Shown here: positions 7,673 to 15,042 of the stretch, in pieces
Layout: every line of letters starts with the position of its first letter
Numbering within the stretch: position 1 is the first letter of the stretch
Source of the DNA: Bog-473 sp963742035
GTDB taxonomy: Bacteria; Actinomycetota; Acidimicrobiia; Acidimicrobiales; RAAP-2
Reading direction: 5' to 3'
DNA: 64,000 nt
Assembly: GCA_963742035.1 (NCBI GenBank)
Contig: CAVUKH010000007.1
Coordinates: 248,001 to 312,000, forward strand
The notes under the pieces: model-generated
Told to the model about the DNA's origin: nothing
The model's input: only the letters and a program-made list of their open reading frames with translations
The model's database searches: none
Position numbers and translations under genes: made by a program

Positions 7673-9583
7673 GGTGGTGCGGGAGCGGACGACCGAAGCC
7701 ACCGACTCTCCCAGGGGGAGGTACACCCGGAAGGTGGTTGACCATCCGGGTGTGTCGACGATGTCGACGAAGCCCTCGTGCGCTTCGGCCACCGACTTGG
7801 CGATGGCGAGACCGAGCCCGGTGCCCGGCACGCCCATCTCGGTGGAGGACGCCAGGCGGTAGAAGCGCTCGAAGAGCTGGTCGCGCTCGCCCACCGGGAT
7901 GCCGGGCCCCTCGTCGAGCACCTGCACCCGTGCGTAGGAGTCCACGCTGTCCACGATCACGTGAACCCGACCGCCGCGAGGCGAGAACTTGATGGCGTTG
8001 GAGAGCAGATTGGCCAGGAGTTGGTGTAGGCGGGTGGGGTCGCCGAATATCGGCACCTCGTCGCCGGGATCGATGGTCAGGTTGACCCCGGCGAGCGTGG
8101 CGGATGTCTGGATGGCGTGCACGGCGTCCTCGGCCAGACGGCTCAGGTCCAGTTCCGTGAAGGCGACCCGCAGCCCCCGTCCTGCCCCGGGGTCGGTCAG
8201 GAGATCCTCGGCCACCCGCTGCAGGTGCTCCGCGTTGCGCTCGATCGTCTGGAGCATTCGCATTTGGCTTTCGGTCAGGTCGGCGGTGGCGTCCAGCAGC
8301 AGCTCGACGAATCCCCTGATGGACGTGATCGGCGTGCGCAGCTCGTGAGAAACCGTGGCCACCACGTCGTCCTTCATCTGCGTGAGCTCGCGCAGCCGGT
8401 TGTTCTGCTCGATCAGCGACTGCGTCACTTCCTTCTGAATGGCGTAGAGGCGTTCCCGGTCGGCGGCCAGCTCCTCTCGCTCGGTCACGTCGATAGCGAC
8501 GACGACGTAGCCCCCATTGGCGGGAGTGACCCCGGCCGCCTGGGGCGCCGAGCCATTCGAGGCGGCGGTGCCGCCACCGTCCGCGGCGTCCGCGCCCTGT
8601 CCGAGATCCTCGCCGAAGGCGAGGTCCACCGTTGGCACCGGCAGGGCACGCACACGGACGACGCAGCGCCGCTGCTGGCCGTCTTTGCGGGTCGCGGTCC
8701 AAGGGACCTCGGCCGCCGTCTCTGCATCGACAGGCTCGAGCGCCGTCCGCATGGCGTCGATGGTCTGCCGGCGCTCGTCGATCTGGGCGGGATCGATGAA
8801 ATCGGCGATGGATTGGATCCCCACGACCTCCGCTGCCCGGTACCCGAGCATCTGCTCCGCGCCGGCAGAGAAGAAGGTCACGGTGCCCGCAGGATCGACC
8901 CCCATGATGGCGCTTCCGGTGGCGGCACGGAGCAGTGTCTCGAGCCGGTCCCGGGCATAATCCGCCTCACGGGCGTTGCGGCGAGCCATACGGGATTGCT
9001 GCGCCAGGTCGGCCAGGAACGCTCGGTCGCGCGACACCATCGTGTAGACGGTGGACGCCACCAAGGTGGTCACGGTCGCCATGACGGCAATCTGGCGCCA
9101 TTCGAGCGTCGGGTACTTCGGCGGGCCGACGAGCAAGAGCGGTACCAGGAGGGCCAGATCCATGCAGAACAGACCGACGAGCAGGTGCAGGCGGCGCCCG
9201 TACAGCGAGAGCCACACGATCGGGAGGAGATAGACGACCACCAGGCCCGAGTCGGACCCGCCCTGGGCGTCCCGGATGATCGCGATGACCGCGATGTAGC
9301 CGATCGGAATGACGAGCCAGGCCCAATCGGGGAGGCGCTCCCACGGCAACAGGAAGGCGGCCGCCACGAGGCCAAAGAAGATGACGCCGGCAATGGAGAT
9401 CTCGCGGCGGGCGTCGTGGGGGAACGGGACGAGGGCGATGAGGACCGTCCCGATGGCCACGAGGGCGAAGACCGGGAGCCGAACCCGCATGGAGCGGGAG
9501 AAACCGACCGGGAGGGTAGACCCAGGCAGCTGCGGATCTCGACGCCGTTCGGTTTCGGCTTGGGGCGTGGGTGGCTCGGTCAC
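7652..9583 (-). CDS. Membrane-bound PAS-domain sensor histidine kinase
   Basis: A 643-residue kinase. Residues 35-185 contain about six hydrophobic segments forming a membrane sensor region. A PAS domain spans roughly 212-370 (AATGSAIMGVDPAGTVTFFS and later VVAIDVTEREE) and holds a Gly/Ala/Asp-rich insert near 325-355. HisKA carries the phospho-acceptor His413 in VSHELRTPITSIRGF. HATPase_c shows NLLSNAIKFS, DEGPGIP and GTGLGLAIAKSV. It is translated after its response regulator with a 4-nt overlap, so the two form a two-component system. The signal is unknown; the six-helix input suggests a membrane-linked cue. Confidence 0.93.
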   Translation of the reverse strand: MTEPPTPQAETERRRDPQLPGSTLPVGFSRSMRVRLPVFALVAIGTVLIALVPFPHDARREISIAGVIFFGLVAAAFLLPWERLPDWAWLVIPIGYIAVIAIIRDAQGGSDSGLVVVYLLPIVWLSLYGRRLHLLVGLFCMDLALLVPLLLVGPPKYPTLEWRQIAVMATVTTLVASTVYTMVSRDRAFLADLAQQSRMARRNAREADYARDRLETLLRAATGSAIMGVDPAGTVTFFSAGAEQMLGYRAAEVVGIQSIADFIDPAQIDERRQTIDAMRTALEPVDAETAAEVPWTATRKDGQQRRCVVRVRALPVPTVDLAFGEDLGQGADAADGGGTAASNGSAPQAAGVTPANGGYVVVAIDVTEREELAADRERLYAIQKEVTQSLIEQNNRLRELTQMKDDVVATVSHELRTPITSIRGFVELLLDATADLTESQMRMLQTIERNAEHLQRVAEDLLTDPGAGRGLRVAFTELDLSRLAEDAVHAIQTSATLAGVNLTIDPGDEVPIFGDPTRLHQLLANLLSNAIKFSPRGGRVHVIVDSVDSYARVQVLDEGPGIPVGERDQLFERFYRLASSTEMGVPGTGLGLAIAKSVAEAHEGFVDIVDTPGWSTTFRVYLPLGESVASVVRSRTTADRLTG

Positions 9584-10278
9584 CGGTTTCGCGAGCGGTA
9601 GCGGTATCCGAAGCCGCGGACGGTCTCAATTGGGCCCTCGTCACCCTCGTCCCAGCCGAGCTTGCGTCGGAGCCGCAGCACTGCGTACTTGACGCGTGAG
9701 GGAGCCAGGCCGCTGGGGTCGTCCCAGGCCAGCTCGATCAGCTGGTCGGACGAGAGCACTTGGCCCTGGTGGCGGGCCAAGGTGGCGAGCAGGCGGTACT
9801 CGGTCGGGGTCAGGATGATCGCCGATCCGTCGACCGTTACTTCCTGGTGCGCGAAGTCGATGTGCAGGGTCCCGTCGTCGAAGGTCGTGACGGGCTCACC
9901 CTTGGAGACCTGGCGCCGTCCGACGGCCTGTAGACGGGCCAGGAGCTCGACCCGGCTGAAGGGCTTGGTCAAATAGTCGTCTGCGCCGGAATTGAGGCCC
10001 CGCACCTTGTCTCTCTCGGTCCCGAGGGCGGTAAGCATGAGCACCGGCACGTCGCTCATGTCCCGGATGCGCTCGAGCACCTGCCAACCGTCCAGGTCAG
10101 GCAGGCCGACGTCCAGAATGACGATGTCGGGGTGACTCTGGTGGAACTGGCGCACCCCGTCGCGCCCTTCGAGAGCCTCCGCGACCGAATAGCCCTCGCG
10201 TTCGAGGAGGGTGCGGAGGAGTTGACGGATGTCAGCCTCATCCTCAATGACCAGCACTGAGATATGACCATCGCGCAT
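9580..10278 (-). CDS. OmpR/PhoB-family response regulator
   Basis: A 232-residue two-domain regulator. The receiver domain carries Asp56 (ILDVGLPD) as phosphorylation site, acidic residues near positions 12-13 and Lys105 in LTKPFS. The C-terminal winged helix (LTPTEYRLLATLARHQGQVLSS and YAVLRLRRKLG) binds DNA. It leads the operon with the PAS kinase. The ATG at 10278 has TACAGT ending 9 nt upstream and no Shine-Dalgarno. Confidence 0.94.
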   Translation of the reverse strand: MRDGHISVLVIEDEADIRQLLRTLLEREGYSVAEALEGRDGVRQFHQSHPDIVILDVGLPDLDGWQVLERIRDMSDVPVLMLTALGTERDKVRGLNSGADDYLTKPFSRVELLARLQAVGRRQVSKGEPVTTFDDGTLHIDFAHQEVTVDGSAIILTPTEYRLLATLARHQGQVLSSDQLIELAWDDPSGLAPSRVKYAVLRLRRKLGWDEGDEGPIETVRGFGYRYRSRNR

Positions 10279-10287
10279 TTGGGTGCA

Positions 10288-10293
10288 ACTGTA
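10288..10293 (-). promoter_or_regulatory. Leaderless -10 element of the response regulator gene
   Basis: TACAGT on the minus strand ends 9 nt before the ATG at 10278. A TTGAC-like sequence upstream is only 10 bp away, too close to be its -35. Confidence 0.45.
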
Positions 10294-10520
10294 CTGGGCA
10301 AATGGTCAAACTGAGTGAATAAGGCATACTCGCGGGTTCTAGGAAAAGCCCAGGCCAGCCGCTGAATCACGTCCCAGATTGACAAAAGGGGGCCGCCGGA
10401 GAGCCGAGAGGACCCTTCACGGGCCCGGCGAGGCCGGCCAGCGACGTCGAGACGGAGCCTGCGTCAGAGCGCCGACGGGGCGACCCGCAGGAGAATCGCG
10501 GTCGAGGAGGGCCTTCTTCA

Positions 10521-10613
10521 GGGAGCGAAAGGTGCGCCGGCCCGGGTCGTCGGTCCCCCCGGAAAGACTCCGTCCGACGATCTCATCGGCCGGCGCACCA
10601 CTTCGCTGCTCCT
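10521..10613. ncRNA. Possible structured RNA (long imperfect hairpin)
   Basis: Nested inverted repeats: GGTGCGCCGGCC (10531-10542) pairs perfectly with GGCCGGCGCACC (10588-10599). Outside it AGCGAA (10524-10529) pairs with TTCGCT (10602-10607). Inside it TCGTCGG (10547-10553) pairs with CCGACGA (10574-10580), leaving a C-rich loop. Total pairing exceeds 24 bp. No U-tract follows, so it does not look like a simple terminator. Strand and identity are unknown. Confidence 0.35.
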
Positions 10614-10639
10614 GTTGTCCCCCCAACGATGTTCCCCTC

Positions 10640-10672
10640 GTGAGAATCCGCTCCCCTCCGTCGGACTCTCAC
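10640..10672. other. Hairpin in the intergenic region
   Basis: GTGAGAATCCG (10640-10650) and CGGACTCTCAC (10662-10672) form an 11-bp stem with one mismatch around an 11-nt pyrimidine-rich loop. It could be an operator, part of a larger RNA with the adjacent hairpin, or chance. Confidence 0.35.
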
Positions 10673-11187
10673 TCGGTCGTCCCCCTCGAACGACCGTCAC
10701 CGTGAGGTTGCTGTACTGATGCTGCGTACTCTGCACAAGAGGTGTCGCAACAGGGGCCAGATTGGGTTGCAGTCGGGTTGCCCACCAGCGCACTGCGCCA
10801 GAAGGGTTGCATCAGGCCGTTCTCCCTGTCGGGAGGCGAGCGAGCCGGATGTCGCAACTGGAAGCCCGGAGACCTGGAGCTCGCGTGGCACCGGTCGCAG
10901 GAGTCGCGGCGGTAGGCGCACGCGGCAGATTCCGGACCGAGAGCTCGCGCTGGACCAGGTTGGGGAAGCGCAATCCTCACCGAGCCGGTCGTCACCAGGG
11001 ACGACGTCACCACGGTCACCGACTGCCCGGGCCCGCTGAGCGGGACCGACTCATCAGTGAAAACCCGGGCCATTCTGCTGGTCCTTGTGCCCGTGCCGCC
11101 CAAAAACCCCCACGGGAGCGCCCAGGAGAGAGGGGACCCAGGCACTAGGGTGGCGCGTCGCAACCGATTCCGGTCCAAGGATCCCTC

Positions 11188-11736
11188 ATGACAGTTACCC
11201 CCGCAGTGGCCCATCTCGTGCTGGCCGCGGCTTCGAAGTCGAGTTCCAGCTCATTGCTCACGTTGCTGCCTCTGGTGGCAATCGGGCTCCTGGGCTACTT
11301 CTTCTTCATCAGGCCCCAGCAACGGAAGGCCCAGGCCGCCCGCCAATCCCAGGGTTCGGGGTATGACGTCGGCGACGAGGTGCAGACCGTTGGTGGCGTC
11401 ATCGGCACCGTGCTCGAAGTCCACGGCGACCGCTACACCCTGCTGACGGGTGCCCTGGGTGACGACGGCAACCTCGACGGACCGCAGCCGACTCGGATCG
11501 TCTTCGTCCGCCAGGCCATCGCCAAGAAGATCGAGCCGATCGAAGACGTGCGGGTCGACGACGAGCCAGTCCAAGACGTGCGGCCGGCGCGGTCGGCGGG
11601 AAGCAGGAATGGCACGAGCGACGCCTCGAGCGCAAGTGCGAGCGCGAGTGACAGCCATGACGGTGATATCGACGATGTAGGTGGGGACAGTGCCAGCAGC
11701 AGCGGCGACCTCGGTGGGGAGGCCGAAGAGGCGTGA
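11188..11736 (+). CDS. yajC: Preprotein translocase subunit YajC
   Basis: A 182-residue accessory subunit of the SecDF-YajC complex. One transmembrane helix (LLTLLPLVAIGLLGYFFFI) is followed by the family motif RPQQRKAQA and the GDEVQTVGGVIGTV domain. The last 60 or so residues form an acidic Ser/Asp/Ala-rich tail not found in short enterobacterial YajC. The ATG is preceded by AAGGA with 6-nt spacing. It heads yajC-secD-secF, with a 4-nt overlap into secD. Confidence 0.93.
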   Translation: MTVTPAVAHLVLAAASKSSSSSLLTLLPLVAIGLLGYFFFIRPQQRKAQAARQSQGSGYDVGDEVQTVGGVIGTVLEVHGDRYTLLTGALGDDGNLDGPQPTRIVFVRQAIAKKIEPIEDVRVDDEPVQDVRPARSAGSRNGTSDASSASASASDSHDGDIDDVGGDSASSSGDLGGEAEEA

Positions 11737-13370
11737 GCCCGAAGTCGGGTGGACGGGCGCAACGGCGTCAGCGCCGCAACCTGTGGATCAGCGTGATCGT
11801 CGTCGTGGCGATCTCCATCGGCTCGTTCGCTGCGGTGTTCGCGGCCAAGTGGTCTCCGCGGTTGGGGCTCGATCTCGCCGGCGGCGTGGCCGTCGTCTAC
11901 ACCGCTGAAGGGCAGCACATATCGCAATCCGATCTCGACGAGACGGTCAACATCTTGAACCTCCGGGTCAACAGCCTCGGCGTGTCGGGCGCCGAGGTGC
12001 AGACCACGGGCAAGAACCAGATCTCGGTGTCCATCCCCGGTGTGACGAATGCGCAACAGGTGCTCGACCAGATCGGGCAGACGGCGCGCATGTATTTCCG
12101 ACCGGTCCAGTGTTACGGCTATCCCGAGGCTGTGCCCAAGGGATCCAAGGCAAAGGTCTTGCCCCGGGGCATCGGGACGATTCCCGCCTGTTCGTCGTCA
12201 TCCGAACTTACGGCGACCAGCCTGGACATCAACACCGCCACCGGCGAACCGACCAACAACATCCCGCCGGACTCTCAATACGCCGCCTATCCGTCCACGA
12301 GTGTCGACAAGCCCGGCTACGCGACCAGCACCGTGTTGCTGCCGGGTCTCAGCGGAGCTTGCGGTGCGTCCGGGTTGCGCTGCGTACTCGGGCCTGCGCA
12401 GATGACCGGCCGTTCCATCGGCAGCGCCCAGGCCACGCAGAACCAGACCGGTGAGTGGGTGGTCGACTACACGCTGGCCGGCTCGGCCGGCTCGGCCCTG
12501 TGGGACAAGGTGGCGGCGGAGAACTTCCACCAGCTGCTCGGGATCGAACTGGACGGGGAGGTCTACTCGGCGCCGATCATCCAGCCGACCCAGACACAGC
12601 CATCGTCGTTTGAGGGCCGGGGTGAGATCTCGGGGAGTCTGACGCAAGCTGAGGCGCAAAACCTGGCGCAGGCCATGAACTTCGGTGCGTTGCCGATCAC
12701 GCTGAAGGCGGCGACATCGGAAACGGTCTCGGCCACGTTGGGGCACTCCGCGCTAGTGGCGGGACTCGGCGCGGGCATTGCCGGACTGGCCCTCGTGCTG
12801 CTCTACGTCCTCTTCTACTACCGCGGCCTCGGGCTCGTGGTCATCTCCGGGCTGGTGCTGACGGCCATGTTGCTCTGGGCCATCATTTCGGCGCTGGGGC
12901 ACACGTCGGTGGCACCGAGCTTCGACCTGGCGGGCATCACGGGACTCATCGTGTCGATCGGTATCACTGTCGACTCGTACATCGTCTATTTCGAACGATT
13001 AAAAGACGAGACCAGATCGGGTCGTTCGGTCCGCACCTCGGTGGACCGCGGCTTCAAGAGCGCATGGCGGACGGTGTGGGCCGCCGACTTCGTGTCGTTG
13101 CTGGCGGCGATCGTGCTGTACCTGGTCGCGGTCGGCAACGTGAAGGGCTTCGCCTTCTTCCTCGGCCTCTCCACCATCATGGACATGGCCATCACGTGGT
13201 TCTACACGCGCCCACTGGTCATCTTGATGGGCCAGAGCGCGCGGCTGCAGGGCTCGGGTGCCTTCAGCATCGCCACCGGCCTTGGGGCCGGCCCGCAGGC
13301 ACAGGCCCAAGGCCAGGTTCCGGGTGTGCCGGTCGGCGCCGGCGCCGGCGCCGCGGGAGGCGGCTCGTGA
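11733..13370 (+). CDS. secD: Protein translocase subunit SecD
   Basis: A 545-residue membrane protein that uses the proton-motive force with SecF to pull exported proteins out of SecYEG. The first transmembrane helix is near residues 12-32, followed by GLDLAGGVAVVYTAEG (D1 motif) and a large external domain. A five-helix RND-type bundle follows from about residue 335, with FDLAGITGLIVSIGITVDSYIVYFERLKDE, the most conserved SecD segment. The tail is Gly/Ala/Gln-rich. The GTG start overlaps yajC and its stop overlaps secF, so translation is probably coupled. Confidence 0.95.
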   Translation: MSPKSGGRAQRRQRRNLWISVIVVVAISIGSFAAVFAAKWSPRLGLDLAGGVAVVYTAEGQHISQSDLDETVNILNLRVNSLGVSGAEVQTTGKNQISVSIPGVTNAQQVLDQIGQTARMYFRPVQCYGYPEAVPKGSKAKVLPRGIGTIPACSSSSELTATSLDINTATGEPTNNIPPDSQYAAYPSTSVDKPGYATSTVLLPGLSGACGASGLRCVLGPAQMTGRSIGSAQATQNQTGEWVVDYTLAGSAGSALWDKVAAENFHQLLGIELDGEVYSAPIIQPTQTQPSSFEGRGEISGSLTQAEAQNLAQAMNFGALPITLKAATSETVSATLGHSALVAGLGAGIAGLALVLLYVLFYYRGLGLVVISGLVLTAMLLWAIISALGHTSVAPSFDLAGITGLIVSIGITVDSYIVYFERLKDETRSGRSVRTSVDRGFKSAWRTVWAADFVSLLAAIVLYLVAVGNVKGFAFFLGLSTIMDMAITWFYTRPLVILMGQSARLQGSGAFSIATGLGAGPQAQAQGQVPGVPVGAGAGAAGGGS

Positions 13371-14977
13371 GCGACAACGGCAGCCGCGGGAAAGGCAGCG
13401 GGAAAGGCAACAGCGACGAGGGCAGCTCGCTCGACGACGTGCCCGAAGAGGATGTCGAGCGCCTCGAGCAGAGCGTTGACACCGGCAGCCTCGATGAGGA
13501 GGAGCTCGTCAGCCTCGACGACGCCGCCCGGGCTCTCCTGGCCCGTGAGCCCAAGGGCCATGGGCCGATCGCCCGCCTCTATCGGGGCGAGACACGCTTC
13601 GACTTCGTGGGCAAACGGAAGATCTGGTTCAGCATCTCGGCGGCCATCATCATCCTGGGGATCATCTCGATCATTTTGCGGGGCGGCCTGAACCTGGGCA
13701 TTGAGTTCAAGGGCGGGACGGAATGGACGATCGCCGCGCCGGGGGTGACGCAGACGCAGGCGACCAATGCTCTGAGCGGCACCGGGCTGGTCGACCCCAC
13801 AGTGGAACTGCTGGGAAGCGGGAGCAAGCAGACGCTCAACGTGCAATCGGACCTGAATCACCTGTCGGAGCAACAGCAGGCCGCCGTCGACGCCAACGTG
13901 AAGAAGGCGCTGCTCGAGGTGACGGGGACCCATGCGACGACGCCGTCGACGAGCACCACTTCGACGACGGCGGAGGCCACCACCTCGACGACGGCCAAGG
14001 CGGACGCGACGGCGGCGGCGTCCACCACGACGACCACATCGCCCACATCCGCCCTGCCGGAGGCGCCGGCCGACAAGATCAGCGTCACCACCGTGGGCCC
14101 GACATGGGGCTCCTCCATCACGAACAAGGCGATCGAGGCGCTGATCATCTTCTTCATCGTGGTGGCGATCTACATCAGCATCCGCTTCGAGCCGAAGATG
14201 GCCCTGGCCGCCTTCATCGCGATGATCCACGACGTCCTGGTGGCGATCGGCATCTACTCGATCTTCAATTTCCAGGTGACACCGGACACCGTCGTGGCCA
14301 TCCTGACCATCCTCGGCTACTCCCTCTACGACACCGTCGTGGTCTTCGACCGGGTCCGTGACAACACGAAGGGCATCGGGAGCAGTGGCCGCTTGACCTA
14401 CCCGCAGCTCATCAACCTGTCCATGAACCAGACGTTGGCCCGCTCCATCAATACCTCCATGGTGGCCATCCTCCCGGTGCTGGCCGTGCTCCTCATCGGC
14501 GCGCAGCTCCTCGGAGCCACGACGCTCCAGTCCTACGGACTCGCCCTCTTCGTCGGTCTGCTCTCCGGGGCCTACTCGTCGATCTTCATCGCCTCCCCGG
14601 TCCTGTGCATGATGAAGGAGCGCGAGGACCGATGGGTGCAGATCGCCGACCGCTTGGCCAAGCGGGGCGACGCGAAGAGCTTCTACTCAGCGCTCGACGC
14701 CGCCACCATGAGCACCGCCATGAGCGTGGCGGCCTCGGGTCAGGTGAACAGGGGTGCACCCCCCGCGCAGAAGGGGAGCACCAAGCGCAGCGGGCCCATC
14801 CGACCCGGCTCCGGGAACGCCGGGAGCGCCGGGGGTGCCGCGGGTGCCGGGGGTGGGACGGCGGTGCTCGACCGTGAGCCCGGTGCGCCGGCATCGGTGG
14901 CTCCAGCGGGCTCCGGGCCAGCCGCCGCAGGTCCTCGGCCGCGCAAGAACAAGGGCAAGAGCAGACGCAAACGTTGA
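13367..14977 (+). CDS. secF: Protein translocase subunit SecF with low-complexity insert
   Basis: A 536-residue SecF, much longer than the roughly 300-330 residues of typical family members. Residues 1-75 are a charged cytoplasmic extension. The first helix is near 86-105, then GIEFKGGTEW marks the start of the external P1 domain. Residues about 189-236 are almost only Thr, Ser and Ala and interrupt P1 before VTTVGPTWGSS. The five-helix bundle contains ILTILGYSLYDTVVVFDRVRDN, the SecF signature. The C-terminus is a Gly/Ala/Pro tail ending in a Lys/Arg cluster. The GTG start overlaps the secD stop by 4 nt. Confidence 0.93.
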   Translation: MSDNGSRGKGSGKGNSDEGSSLDDVPEEDVERLEQSVDTGSLDEEELVSLDDAARALLAREPKGHGPIARLYRGETRFDFVGKRKIWFSISAAIIILGIISIILRGGLNLGIEFKGGTEWTIAAPGVTQTQATNALSGTGLVDPTVELLGSGSKQTLNVQSDLNHLSEQQQAAVDANVKKALLEVTGTHATTPSTSTTSTTAEATTSTTAKADATAAASTTTTTSPTSALPEAPADKISVTTVGPTWGSSITNKAIEALIIFFIVVAIYISIRFEPKMALAAFIAMIHDVLVAIGIYSIFNFQVTPDTVVAILTILGYSLYDTVVVFDRVRDNTKGIGSSGRLTYPQLINLSMNQTLARSINTSMVAILPVLAVLLIGAQLLGATTLQSYGLALFVGLLSGAYSSIFIASPVLCMMKEREDRWVQIADRLAKRGDAKSFYSALDAATMSTAMSVAASGQVNRGAPPAQKGSTKRSGPIRPGSGNAGSAGGAAGAGGGTAVLDREPGAPASVAPAGSGPAAAGPRPRKNKGKSRRKR

Positions 14978-15030
14978 GGTGGGCGTGCTCGCCGCCCGGG
15001 CATGCGCGTCTTCTCATTTCCCCTGGCGGG

Positions 15031-15036
15031 TAGCCT
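15031..15036 (+). promoter_or_regulatory. Leaderless -10 element of rel
   Basis: TAGCCT ends exactly 6 nt before the ATG at 15043, with no ribosome binding site. This separates rel from the secDF operon. Confidence 0.55.
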
Positions 15037-15042
15037 GTATGG

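Larger units (their letters stand above)
10279..11187. other. 909-bp intergenic region without a recognisable gene
   Basis: This lies between the divergent response regulator and yajC. Short frames exist on both strands but none resembles a protein family or has the base pattern of the neighbouring genes. The region holds two strong hairpins (10521-10613 and 10640-10672), three copies of GGGTTGC between 10765 and 10806, and two copies of TGTCGCAAC near 10742 and 10850. I could not match it to tmRNA, RNase P, SRP or 6S RNA from memory. Confidence 0.6.

Noticed and set aside
10521..10613. Identification of the long hairpin as SRP RNA, 6S RNA or tmRNA
   Set aside because: The conserved cores of these RNAs (for example the GGAAGGAAGCA-type loop of SRP RNA or a tRNA-like end with CCA) are absent.
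10669..11214. A 181-codon minus-strand frame (or its shorter form from the ATG at 11072 with AAGGA upstream)
   Set aside because: Composition rich in Ser, Pro and Cys, no recognisable domain, and it overlaps the yajC start region. The ribosome binding site is suggestive, but I do not call a gene.
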